From Pelomonas sp047654805 (GTDB lineage: Bacteria > Pseudomonadota > Gammaproteobacteria > Burkholderiales > Burkholderiaceae_C), in contig NZ_JASGIV010000001.1 in the NCBI RefSeq assembly GCF_047654805.1, forward strand, positions 2,604,001 through 2,668,000: 64,000 nucleotides of DNA, written 5' to 3'. The notes below the pieces were generated by a model that was not told where the DNA came from, ran no database searches, and saw only the letters and a program-made list of their open reading frames with translations. The position numbers and the translations under genes were made by a program. The stretch's first letter is position 1, and every line of letters starts with the position of its first letter. Positions 53,688-62,237 of the stretch are shown piece after piece.

Positions 53688-55055
53688 CTATTGGGCGCTG
53701 GGAACCAACGGCTCGACAAACGCCATGGCGACAGCCAAATTCCTCGCAGCCATTTCCCGAATCGCGGGCGACAGGGGGGCCGCAAATTCCTCCTCCTGAG
53801 CTGCAGTCCAGAACCGCCGCGCCAGTCTTGCTGCCAGGCCCCAAACGTCGGGCTTCGCGCCGATGGTGCCTATCTTTGGCACGATGTCCGTGAGATCAGG
53901 ATCCACGCCGCCGCCGATGGAGGCATACCGCATCGGCAGGATGTCGTAGGCAGGCGCAACACCGAGGTACTCCCCGTCCTCGCCGATCAGCATAGAGATG
54001 TTCTCGAAGTGGCGATCCCCATTGCCGATGAGTTCACTGAAGGCCGCCATGGTGTCGACCCAGAATGCGTCCTGAACCGTCAGATAGCCGGCTTGCACGC
54101 AACGAGCGGCAAACTCAGGCCACGAGCCTCTTTGCCCAAAGAACTCGTCGTCGACCGCGCCAGCTGACAACATGCCGACCCGCCCCGTGAGGCCATTGCG
54201 GTCGAAGCGCTGGACCTCGAGAAAAACGTACTCGCCGCCGGCCAGCAATTGGGTGCGCGAGGCTGGCACGCCCAGCTCAGCCAAGGTGCGCAGCGCCAGA
54301 TGCTCCAGCGGAAGCAGTTCTGCCATGCGACTGCCCTGCTTGGCAAACTTCACAATGACGTGGCCCGAGTCCCCTGTGAGTCCGAGGAACTTCGGCTGTT
54401 CGCCACCGGCGCTGGACCCATAGGATGCGCTCTTAGACGCGCTGGCCATAGCCACGTACTGGTCGAGCTTCTCCGCTGCAGGCGTCGGTGCCGCAGCGCG
54501 GAATTCAATCTCCGCCTGCAAGGACGTGTCACCGAACACCAGATTGCCCGGCAGATTCAGACCACGGGTGAAAAGGTAGGCGACCATGTGATCGTCACCC
54601 CAGTCTTTGAGGCTCTCGGGGAACTGCAGGCTGCGCGCGGCTTCGTGTGCGAGCTGACGCCCGAGGAAGCCGGACGGTGCTGCAAACGCCATGTATGGAG
54701 GCAGACCTTCGTAGACGCGGGTTGTGGCCTTGGCGCCGCCAATGCGTTCGAGGGTGGCCCCACCGGCGAGAAATTCGACCTCCGCGAATGGCTCGACCTT
54801 GCCGTTGCTCAAATAGCGGTACACACGCTGTCGTGGATCAATCCCAAGGGGCAACTGCCGAAGCAGGGCGTACTGCGGCGTCCGCTCACCTGAAACGCGG
54901 AACGAGGTCGCTCGTTGTCCTAGTTGACGAATAGCTCGGGAGAACGTCGGTTGGCTGATTCCCAGCGCCTCAACGAGATTGGCAGCAGACAGTCTTCCAC
55001 CTCGAAGGGCCCGCTCGATTTCATAAGGGATGTCAACAGAATGGCCTGCCACCAT
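53688..55055 (-). CDS. HipA-domain kinase with built-in HTH (HipH/YjjJ-like)
   Basis: 455 residues from ATG 55055; the longer start at 55076 would overlap the putative operator. An N-terminal winged helix (AANLVEALGISQPTFSRAIR) is fused to a HipA kinase: EQPKFLG-type nucleotide region (GGEQPKFLGLTGDSGHVIVK), catalytic IGNGDRHFENIS and metal motif APAYDILPMRYA. HipA kinases phosphorylate targets such as tRNA synthetases and cause dormancy. Having no separate HipB, it resembles E. coli YjjJ. Confidence 0.87.
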   Translation of the reverse strand: MVAGHSVDIPYEIERALRGGRLSAANLVEALGISQPTFSRAIRQLGQRATSFRVSGERTPQYALLRQLPLGIDPRQRVYRYLSNGKVEPFAEVEFLAGGATLERIGGAKATTRVYEGLPPYMAFAAPSGFLGRQLAHEAARSLQFPESLKDWGDDHMVAYLFTRGLNLPGNLVFGDTSLQAEIEFRAAAPTPAAEKLDQYVAMASASKSASYGSSAGGEQPKFLGLTGDSGHVIVKFAKQGSRMAELLPLEHLALRTLAELGVPASRTQLLAGGEYVFLEVQRFDRNGLTGRVGMLSAGAVDDEFFGQRGSWPEFAARCVQAGYLTVQDAFWVDTMAAFSELIGNGDRHFENISMLIGEDGEYLGVAPAYDILPMRYASIGGGVDPDLTDIVPKIGTIGAKPDVWGLAARLARRFWTAAQEEEFAAPLSPAIREMAARNLAVAMAFVEPLVPSAQ

Positions 55056-55062
55056 TTGCACC

Positions 55063-55091
55063 CACTGAATAGTCAAATGAATAGTTCAGTG
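55063..55091. promoter_or_regulatory. Putative HipH operator
   Basis: CACTGAA (55063-55069) and TTCAGTG (55085-55091) form an inverted repeat, and TGAATAGT occurs twice in direct order (55066, 55078). It lies 8-36 bases upstream of ATG 55055, suitable for autorepression by the N-terminal winged helix. Confidence 0.5.
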
Positions 55092-55159
55092 AATGATAGA
55101 TCCTGGATGGCAAAACAGCCAGCCAGAGCGTCTGCAGACCAGACCGCCAGCGTCGTGCG

Positions 55160-55350
55160 CTAGGCCGCGACGAACTCGTCCACCCGGGTCCAGCCATAGA
55201 AGCTCACACAGATCGTCTGCGGCTTCAGCCGTCGGGACACCTCCGCAAAGCCAGGTCGCAGCCAGTCGCCCACCTTGTCGCCGGCCAGCGAGCGGCCGGG
55301 CGGTCCCGGTAGTTGACGAGGTAGGGCGGGTCGGTGGACAGAAATCCATG
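55160..55350 (-). pseudogene. Plasmid-type DNA adenine methylase fragment
   Basis: One frame gives FLSTDPPYLVNYRDR with the catalytic DPPY; after a frameshift GRSLAGDKVGDWLRPGFAEV, then SRRLKPQTICVSFYGW and a TAG where the family has Trp. Only the central part of an N6-adenine methylase of the kind found on broad-host plasmids remains. Confidence 0.75.
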
Positions 55351-55462
55351 GACTCGCCGTGCAGACGCGCCATCACCGTCTGCCATGTGTAGTTGGACAA
55401 GATGGCCATCCATTCGCGCCACAGGCTCATGGAACGTGATGTAGGCTGGTCCGTCATCCACT
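55351..55462 (-). pseudogene. XRE-partner gene, distal part (left of IS21)
   Basis: Continuing across the IS21 target duplication from 57930, the minus frame reads MTDQPTSRSMSLWREWMAIL, then SNYTWQTVMARLHGES, before running into the methylase scrap. It completes the protein begun at 58071. The end of the family is missing. Confidence 0.6.
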
Positions 55463-55585
55463 TGGCGGCGGACAATTATCTTGAGCGCTCAGCGACAACT
55501 ATCGTGAGCGGTTGACGCAGGCCGCCGGGGAGCGTTTTGCGGGTGGGTTCCTACAGTGGTTGGCTTCCAGAGGGAGGCAGCCACG

Positions 55586-57079
55586 GTGCCCGGCAAACGC
55601 ATAACGGACCTGCAAGTGAGCAAGTACAAGGAACTGAGGGGCAAGCACAGCCAGGAGGCTGCTGCAGCCAAGACGGGCATCAGCGTGGCCAGCGCGCGGC
55701 GGCTGGAATCGGCGACGACATTGCCATCACAACGCCCACCGCGACACTGGCGCACCCGCGCCGACCCGCTGGCCGAGGTGTGGGCCAGTGAGGTGGTGCC
55801 CATGCTGGAAGGCGCACCGTCGTTGATGGCCGTCACCGTGCTGGAGGAGTTGCAGCGCCGCCACCCCGAGCGGTTCGCCGATGGAGTGCTGCGCACGCTG
55901 CAGCGGCGCGTGAGCCAGTGGCGCGCCGAGCACGGCGGCGAGCGCGAGTTGTTCTTCGCGCAGGAGCATCCGCCGGGCCGGCTGGGGCTGTCGGACTTCA
56001 CTGTGGCCGACGATCTGGACGTCAGTCTGGGGGGGCTGGCCTTCCCACACCGGCTGTACCAGTTCGCGCTGGCCCACAGCGGCTGGCGCCATGCGAGGGT
56101 GGTCCTGGGCGGTGAGAGCTTCCAGAGCCTGGCTGCAGGGCTACAAGACGCGCTATGGATGGCCGGTGGCGTCCCGCAGGAACACCGCACCGACAGCCTG
56201 TCGGCGGCCTTCAACAACCTGGCCGAGCGCGAAGAGCTGACGCGGCGTTACCAGGCCCTGTGCAAGCACTATGGCATGCGGCCCACGCGCAATAACACCG
56301 GCGTGAGCCACGAGAACGGCTCCATTGAAGCGCGCCAAGGCAGCCTCAAGCGCGGACTGGACCAGGCTCTGCTGCTGCGTGGCAGCCGCGAGTTCGATGA
56401 CCTGCCGGCCTATGAGCAGTTCGTGGCGGAGACCGTGCGCCGGCTCAACGCGCGCTGCGCGCGCGCATGGGAAGTCGAGCGCACCAGCCTTCAACCGCTG
56501 CCGACTCGGCGCACGTCCGACTTCGAGGAGATGGATGCGCGCGTTAGCAAGTTCGGCGTGTTCAGCGCCAAGGGCGTGCTCTACAGCGTGCCTTCGCGTC
56601 TGGCCGGTCAACGGTTGAAGGTGAGGCTGCACAGCACCTATCTGGACGCCTGGCTGGGCGGAGTGAAGGTCTTCGAGTGCGAGCGGCTGCATGCCAGCAC
56701 GGCCGATCGCCACCCCAAGCGCATTGACTGGCGTCACATGCTGCCCAACTTGAAGCGCAAGCCCGGCGCCTTCGCGCGTTGGGTGTTGCGCGATGCGATG
56801 TTCCCGCGCAGCGAGTACGCCCTGGCCTGGGAGCACATTAGCCAGGCGTTGCCCGAGCGGGCGGCCTGCCGCTTGATGGTGGACCTGCTGGACCTGGCCG
56901 ACCGAGCCAACGTGGTGGCAGAGCTGGCCATCGAACTCGCTCGCTTGCTGGATGGCGCCGAGCTCCCCGACATCGATGTGCTCAGGGACAGGTTCGCGCC
57001 ACGACCGGCTGCGATGCCTCAGGTGGTCGTGGTGCTGCCGTCAGCGGCGGTCTACGACGAACTGCTGGAGGCCGCATGA
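55586..57079 (+). CDS. istA: IS21 transposase IstA
   Basis: About 497 residues from GTG 55586, preceded by AGGGAGG; the frame is open 30 bases further upstream. N-terminal HTH-like segment, rve integrase core with Asp in LGLSDFTVADD and Glu in GVSHENGSIEARQG, and the IS21 C-terminal Mu-type domain (FGVFSAKGVLYSVPSRLAGQ). Stop overlaps istB (ATGA). Confidence 0.92.
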   Translation: MPGKRITDLQVSKYKELRGKHSQEAAAAKTGISVASARRLESATTLPSQRPPRHWRTRADPLAEVWASEVVPMLEGAPSLMAVTVLEELQRRHPERFADGVLRTLQRRVSQWRAEHGGERELFFAQEHPPGRLGLSDFTVADDLDVSLGGLAFPHRLYQFALAHSGWRHARVVLGGESFQSLAAGLQDALWMAGGVPQEHRTDSLSAAFNNLAEREELTRRYQALCKHYGMRPTRNNTGVSHENGSIEARQGSLKRGLDQALLLRGSREFDDLPAYEQFVAETVRRLNARCARAWEVERTSLQPLPTRRTSDFEEMDARVSKFGVFSAKGVLYSVPSRLAGQRLKVRLHSTYLDAWLGGVKVFECERLHASTADRHPKRIDWRHMLPNLKRKPGAFARWVLRDAMFPRSEYALAWEHISQALPERAACRLMVDLLDLADRANVVAELAIELARLLDGAELPDIDVLRDRFAPRPAAMPQVVVVLPSAAVYDELLEAA

Positions 57080-57864
57080 GTGCCGACACCAATGCATCGG
57101 GGGCAGCGGTGCCACTGATGCTCACCGAGCTGCGCCTGCCGACCATCAAGCGCTTGTGGGCCGATGTGGCCGCGCAGTCCAACCGCGAGGGCTGGCCGGC
57201 CGAGCGGCTGCTGCACACGCTGCTGGGCCATGAGATGGCCGAGCGCGAGACGCGGCGCCTGGCCCGTGCACGGGTCGACAGCCAGCTGCCGCCGGGCAAG
57301 AGCCTGGCCGACTTCGACTTCGCTGCGGTGCCGGCCGTCTCCAAGGCCCATGTGATGGCGCTGGCCGAGGCCGACAGCTGGATTGCGCAGGGCCACAACT
57401 TGCTGGCCTTCGGCCCGCCGGGCACCGGCAAGACGCATCTCGTGGCGGCCATCGGCCACGCGCTGATCGACCGTGGGCTGAAGGTGCTGTTCGTGCGCAC
57501 CAGCGAGCTGGTGCAGCGCCTGCAGGCAGCCCGGCGCGACCTGCGCCTGCCGGCGGAGTTGTCCAAGCTCGACCGGTTCGACTTGATCATCTTGGACGAC
57601 CTCAGCTATGCACGGCGCGACCAGGCCGAGACCTCGGTGCTGTTCGAGCTGATCGCCGAGCGGTACGAGCGCAAGAGCCTGGCCATCACGGCCAACGCAC
57701 CGTTCTCGGCGTGGGATGAGGTCTTCCCGGACAAAGCCATGACGGTGGCTGCGGTCGACCGCCTGGTGCATCACTCGACCATCCTGGAGATGAACGTGGA
57801 CAGCTACCGACGCCGCGCTGCGTTGCCGGCGCGCCGGCAACGCAGCGCACCTCCAACACCGTGA
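57076..57864 (+). CDS. istB: IS21 helper ATPase IstB
   Basis: 262 residues, AAA+ protein that directs IstA to target. Walker A GPPGTGKTH (about residue 113), Walker B LIILDDLSYA, and the end VDRLVHHSTILEMNVDSYRR are typical. Intact. Confidence 0.93.
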   Translation: MSADTNASGAAVPLMLTELRLPTIKRLWADVAAQSNREGWPAERLLHTLLGHEMAERETRRLARARVDSQLPPGKSLADFDFAAVPAVSKAHVMALAEADSWIAQGHNLLAFGPPGTGKTHLVAAIGHALIDRGLKVLFVRTSELVQRLQAARRDLRLPAELSKLDRFDLIILDDLSYARRDQAETSVLFELIAERYERKSLAITANAPFSAWDEVFPDKAMTVAAVDRLVHHSTILEMNVDSYRRRAALPARRQRSAPPTP

Positions 57865-57929
57865 TCAACACCCATCCGCACCGCTCAAGATAGTTGACGC
57901 TGGCAGCTCAGGATAGTTGACGCCGGGCA

Positions 57930-58071
57930 TCCACTCGACCTGCACGCGCTTCGCCTTGTCGGCCAGTTGTGGGTTCCGCTTGATAAGGCGTACCGCCTCC
58001 TCATGAAGCGCCATGCCAAGGAGGTCCTGCGTCCGGTGCTTGGCTGAAGAGGGTCCGATCTCCACGTTCAC
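57930..58071 (-). pseudogene. XRE-partner gene, proximal part (right of IS21)
   Basis: Starts MNVEIGPSSAKHRTQDLLGM and continues ALHEEAVRLIKRNPQLADKA to QVEW, where IS21 interrupts. It overlaps the XRE gene by four bases. With the distal part it gives a roughly 85-residue protein resembling small partners found behind XRE antitoxin genes; function is not established. Confidence 0.6.
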
Positions 58072-58367
58072 TGCAGGTGGCAGTCGCTTGGATCGCGCGG
58101 CAGCCGAGCCCGGCGGCGCTGGGGGAGCGTGTCGTCAGCCAGCAGGGCCAGTTCGCCGTTGATGCCGAGGGCCGCCATCACACGAAGGTAGGTACCGATG
58201 GCTGACGAAGGATCGCCCGACTCCACCGAGTGCAGCGTCTTGCGGGTGATGCCAGCAGCCAAGGCCAACTGCTCTGCGGTCAGTCCTCGAGCCTTTCTCA
58301 GATCACGCAAACGGTCACCCATCTGGGGCAGCAGGTGCCGGTTCATCATTGACGCGTCGGCGCTCAT
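58068..58367 (-). CDS. XRE-family HTH regulator (antitoxin-like)
   Basis: 99 residues: helix-turn-helix MGDRLRDLRKARGLTAEQLA, LAAGITRKTLHSVESGDPSS, IGTYLRVMAALGI, then a short basic tail. It overlaps its interrupted partner by four bases and sits 15 bases behind an inverted repeat, the layout of an autoregulated toxin-antitoxin or similar two-gene unit. Confidence 0.82.
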   Translation of the reverse strand: MSADASMMNRHLLPQMGDRLRDLRKARGLTAEQLALAAGITRKTLHSVESGDPSSAIGTYLRVMAALGINGELALLADDTLPQRRRARLPRDPSDCHLQ

Positions 58368-58381
58368 TTGGGCCTCATGAC

Positions 58382-58404
58382 ACCCATATCAATGCAATAT
58401 GGGT
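58382..58404. promoter_or_regulatory. Putative XRE operator
   Basis: ACCCATAT (58382-58389) and ATATGGGT (58397-58404) form a perfect inverted repeat with a seven-base centre, and a further TACCCAT half-site lies at 58412-58418. It is upstream of the XRE start and may also touch expression of the divergent transporter. Confidence 0.7.
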
Positions 58405-58683
58405 AGCACAGTACCCATCTTGTCAGCAACCGAGTCGGTCGATCGAGATTCACGACGACGCCCGTCGGAAAGCCGCGCCAAAGAAGTTCAGGCAGCCGCC
58501 GCCCGGAAGCTGATTCAACGGTCGGGCACTCAGGCTTATCGGCGCATGCTGGAGACCATTTGGCGGAAACTCTACAGAAAATGGCGGAATAGCGCGATAC
58601 GGACGCGCAAGGGCGTCGTAGTCTCCAGGCTCCCATCTTTCTCATGCCCCACTGGCTCGGCCAGCCGCACAGGGCCGCGATCA

Positions 58684-59925
58684 ATGACCTCCAGAACCGC
58701 CACGCTTGGACAGCCGGATGCATCGGCGCCGAGCACCGCCACCGACTCCCAGACCCACGGCTTCTTGCTCCCCATCGTGGGCGGCGCGGCGTTCGCTCAC
58801 CTGCTCAACGACCTCATCCAGGCCATGCTGCCTGCGGTTTTCCCGTTGCTGAAATCGAACTTCTCGCTCAGCTTCGGTCAGATCGGCCTGATTGGCCTGG
58901 TCTACCAGGTCACAGCGTCGCTGCTGCAGCCCTGGATCGGGCTCTACACGGACAAGCACCCCAAGCCCTATTTGCTGCCCTCGGGAATGGTGATGACGCT
59001 CATCGGCATCGCGCTGCTGGCCAGCGCCGACAGCTACGCCATGCTGCTGGTCGCGGCAGCCATCGTCGGCGTCGGTTCTGCCACATTCCATCCCGAGGCA
59101 TCGCGGATCGCGCGCCTCGGGTCGGGAGGCAAGTTCGGCACGGCCCAGTCGACGTTCCAGGTCGGCGGCAACACCGGCAGTGCCATCGGGCCGCTGCTGA
59201 CTGCGGCCATCGTCATCCCGCATGGCCAAGGTGCCATCGCATGGTTCGTGGTGTTCGCGCTGCTCGCCATCTTCGTGCTGTACCGCCTGACCCTGTGGGT
59301 ACTGAACCATGGGCAGGCCAAGGCCAAGAGCCTGGCCCGGGGCCGCAATGAAGGCCTGAGCCGCGGCAAGGTGGCACAGGCCGTGGCCGTCATCTGCGTC
59401 CTGATGTTTGCGAAGTTCGTCTACATCGCGTCCTTCACCAACTACTTCACCTTCTACCTGATCGAGCGGTTCAGCCTGAGCGTGCAGGAGAGTCAGTTGT
59501 TCCTGTTCATGTTCCTTGCGGCTGTCGCCGCGGGCACCTTCGCTGGCGGGCCGGTTGGTGACCGCATCGGCCGCAAGGCGGTGATCTGGATTTCCTTCCT
59601 TGGTGTCGCCCCCTTCGCGCTGGCGCTGCCCTACGCCAATCTGTTCTGGACGGCGGTGCTGGCCATCGTCGTCGGCCTGATCATGTCGTCAGCCTTTGCG
59701 GCGCTTGTGGTGTACGCCCAGGAAGCCGTGCCGGGTCGTGTCGGCATGGTGTCGGGACTGATGTTCGGCCTCATGTTCGGCATCGGCGGGATTGCCGCCG
59801 CAGGCCTGGGCGACTTGGCCGACAGGTACGGCATCGTGTGGGTCTACGGCGTCACGTCGTTCCTCCCGTTGCTCGGGGTTGCGACTGCCTTCCTGCCCGA
59901 TACCCGCAAACATCAGGCACGCTGA
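58684..59925 (+). CDS. fsr: MFS exporter, fosmidomycin resistance (Fsr) type
   Basis: 413 residues from ATG 58684; the frame is open about 285 bases further upstream but that part lacks coding character. Twelve hydrophobic segments. HGFLLPIVGGAAFAHLLNDL, IQAMLPAVFPLLKSNFSLSF and GLYTDKHPKPYLLPSGM are the Fsr signature; the second half has GGPVGDRIGRKAVI. Probably exports fosmidomycin-like or aromatic compounds. Confidence 0.9.
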   Translation: MTSRTATLGQPDASAPSTATDSQTHGFLLPIVGGAAFAHLLNDLIQAMLPAVFPLLKSNFSLSFGQIGLIGLVYQVTASLLQPWIGLYTDKHPKPYLLPSGMVMTLIGIALLASADSYAMLLVAAAIVGVGSATFHPEASRIARLGSGGKFGTAQSTFQVGGNTGSAIGPLLTAAIVIPHGQGAIAWFVVFALLAIFVLYRLTLWVLNHGQAKAKSLARGRNEGLSRGKVAQAVAVICVLMFAKFVYIASFTNYFTFYLIERFSLSVQESQLFLFMFLAAVAAGTFAGGPVGDRIGRKAVIWISFLGVAPFALALPYANLFWTAVLAIVVGLIMSSAFAALVVYAQEAVPGRVGMVSGLMFGLMFGIGGIAAAGLGDLADRYGIVWVYGVTSFLPLLGVATAFLPDTRKHQAR

Positions 59926-60457
59926 AGCGCTACGGCCCGTCGCAATGAAGCTGCGGGCGCTGGCCGATCGCCATGCCGCTCGCACACCTCTGGCGAGGCA
60001 GCGGTGCCCCGACAAACTCGCTCTGCGGAATGCGTCGACGATGCTCGCACGCCGACCGAACTCCAGCAGTCGCATGGCGTGTCGTACCTGCGAGCCACGC
60101 TGCGGCCGCTCGTGGACCTCGGTGAACTCCGCGTTGCAGACTGCCATGCCCCCATCGCTCGGCCCATCGCTGGGGCAGGCCACTCGCCGACACGCCGGGC
60201 TGGGCAGCACCAAGCCCTTTGCGCGGACAAAGCCAGCTGAGGGAGATTGGCGGAACTAGGAAGAGCGACAGCCAGGGCGACAGCCGCTCGCTGCTCGGAT
60301 GGACGGGTCCCGCGCCCTGTTGAAGGCTGGATCAATGCGAATGGCCTGGGTGAGCAACGCGGGATCCTGGATCTGCGGCAAATGCTGGGCCTCCGCATCG
60401 GTGTCGGGCTCGCCGGCACCGCGGCGCTGAAAGACCAAAGCGCCAGGATGAGAGTCG
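59926..60457. other. Gap with a possible degraded coding stretch
   Basis: Minus frame 59930-60213 reads QVRHAMRLLEFGRRASIVDA, which faintly recalls FlhC-like regulators, but the continuation is not recognisable. No complete gene, repeat or RNA is supported in these 530 bp. Confidence 0.3.
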
Positions 60458-61228
60458 TCAGCGGACGTTGTACTCGGCCTTGCCCCGCACACGGCCGATC
60501 GCCGACCACCACGCCTGCACCTCACGCCTGCGGCTCGGCGGCGTCGTCACGGGTATCGCCAGATAGAGCTCGGTTCGGACGAGCGGCCGGGGAAGAACCA
60601 CCAGCGAGTCCATGGCCGGGTCGTCCATGAGGTACTGCACCTCTTCCTGAACGGCAACGCCGAGGTCGACCCGCTTTGCCGCGACCTTCAGCAGCAACTG
60701 TCGGGTGGACAGGGCCGAGTCATCGACTTCAACGCCCATGGAGCGCAGGGACTCCAGCGCGACTCTCGCACTCACCCGCGTTCCGACGGTGATCGGCGAG
60801 GCCGTGCCTCCGGCGAGCCGCCGGCCATCCCAGGAGTATGGGCTGTCCTTTCGCTTGATCCAGACAAAGCTGAAGCTTGCAACTCGCAGCGAGGCATCGA
60901 TGGCGTCTGCACGAGCGGGAAACAGGTAGCGCTGGCGCACCTCGGCAGCGGGCGACACGAGCACTGCATCCGCTTCATTGCCCTCGATCGCGGCCCGGCA
61001 CCGCCGGGGAGGAAGCCTCACCAGCGAGACGACGAGACCGGCCTCCTTTGCGGCGTCGATGACGATCCGCTCCGCGATGCCAGGCCGCGAGTCATCGTTG
61101 TACAGGTAGGGCGGCGCAACCAGCTCCGGAATGCAGACGCGCCAATGAGGTGCCTGCTGTGCGTGGGCGGGCCAACCCAGGGCGGACAAGAGCGCTGCGA
61201 CCCACCATCGGCGGCCCGTCATCAGCAT
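60458..61228 (-). CDS. Periplasmic solute-binding-like protein 1
   Basis: 256 residues from ATG 61228 with a signal peptide ending GWPAHAQ. The body resembles family 3 extracellular binding proteins (PPYLYNDDSRPGIAERIVID, AAEVRQRYLFPARADAI). It is one of two similar genes with no permease or ATPase nearby. An electron-transport or sensor role is equally possible. Confidence 0.72.
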   Translation of the reverse strand: MLMTGRRWWVAALLSALGWPAHAQQAPHWRVCIPELVAPPYLYNDDSRPGIAERIVIDAAKEAGLVVSLVRLPPRRCRAAIEGNEADAVLVSPAAEVRQRYLFPARADAIDASLRVASFSFVWIKRKDSPYSWDGRRLAGGTASPITVGTRVSARVALESLRSMGVEVDDSALSTRQLLLKVAAKRVDLGVAVQEEVQYLMDDPAMDSLVVLPRPLVRTELYLAIPVTTPPSRRREVQAWWSAIGRVRGKAEYNVR

Positions 61229-61280
61229 CGGTTCAGTTCCCGCCAGGCACTCGCCGGACCGCCCTCCATGCGTCGCGCCA

Positions 61281-62138
61281 TCATCTGGCCGGCTCCGGCG
61301 CAGCCGCCGACGTTGCCAGCGTACGGATCGGATCGATGAACCCCACCCCTCCTCCGGGCAGATAGCGCTCAACCAGGCGCCTGAACGTGCCGTCCGCCGA
61401 CATCCCCTTCACGGCCTCAAGGAGCCGCGCCTGATCCTCAGGCGAGATGGTCCTCTTGGACAGCGCCAGGCCAGAGCTGAGGGTACGGCCATCGGCGTAC
61501 CAGTCCGCGACTTCGATCTTTCCCGCCAGCGCCGGAAGGTGACGCGCCATCACCCATGGATAGGTGATGATGAGGTCCACGCGACGGGCCAGGAACACGC
61601 GCACGGCCGTGTCGACGTCGGAGACCGAGCTGACCCGCCTGGCGGTCAGTGCTTCTAGGCAGGCGTCGTAGCCCGGGCCGTAGGACGCGCCCTTGACCGA
61701 GACGGCGCGCAAATCCGGCCTGGCCAGGAATGCCTCCCGGGTACTGGCTCTTGCCGATGTCCAGACGTAGGCCAGCGGGCGTACGGTCAGGATGGGGATG
61801 AGAACGACTGACTGCAGCCGCTCATCCGTCGGGACCACCCAGCTCGTGATGTCCAGCGAGCCGTCACGCAGGCGCGACCACACGCGCGGCTGGGATTCGA
61901 GCTCATACACAAAGCTGCAACCGCTACGGGCAGACAGCAGCGCAAAGAACTCGCGATCCAGTCCCGCCGGCTCCGCTGCCGGATCTGCCGCCTTGGCGGG
62001 GCGTTCGTAGACCTGCGGATACTCCTTGAGCCCCACTCGATACGGGCCGCAACCAGCCGCAGCGGCGTGGACCGGCCCACCTGCAGCCATGGCGAGCCCT
62101 GCAGTCAGTGCAACGGCCAACAGATAGCGCTGCCCCAT
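61281..62138 (-). CDS. Periplasmic solute-binding-like protein 2
   Basis: 285 residues from ATG 62138, chosen because AGGAGG lies directly upstream; an in-frame ATG occurs 21 bases earlier. Signal peptide ending GPVHAAAAG. Family 3 binding-protein fold (AGLDREFFALLSARSGCSFV, RDGSLDITSWVVPTDERLQS). It precedes protein 1 by about 50 bases, so the pair is probably an operon. Confidence 0.75.
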   Translation of the reverse strand: MGQRYLLAVALTAGLAMAAGGPVHAAAAGCGPYRVGLKEYPQVYERPAKAADPAAEPAGLDREFFALLSARSGCSFVYELESQPRVWSRLRDGSLDITSWVVPTDERLQSVVLIPILTVRPLAYVWTSARASTREAFLARPDLRAVSVKGASYGPGYDACLEALTARRVSSVSDVDTAVRVFLARRVDLIITYPWVMARHLPALAGKIEVADWYADGRTLSSGLALSKRTISPEDQARLLEAVKGMSADGTFRRLVERYLPGGGVGFIDPIRTLATSAAAPEPAR

Positions 62139-62237
62139 TCGCGCCTCCTCACGTCTCATCTTGTTTCAAAAGATTAGACGCTCGGGTGACGGCGCGTGAC
62201 TCGGTGGTTACCCCGCAAGCACCTTTGAAAGACGGAA

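Larger units (their letters stand above)
55463..57929. mobile_element. IS21-family insertion sequence
   Basis: A 2467-bp element with TG...CA ends. Both ends hold two copies of a CAACTATCNTGAGCGG-like repeat in inverted orientation (left about 55472-55516, right about 57880-57925). The flanks carry the 6-bp duplication TCCACT (55457-55462 and 57930-57935). istA and istB are intact, so it may be active. Confidence 0.88.

Noticed and set aside
59930..60213. FlhC-like regulator remnant
   Set aside because: Similarity rests on about 20 residues judged by eye and the rest does not follow the family.
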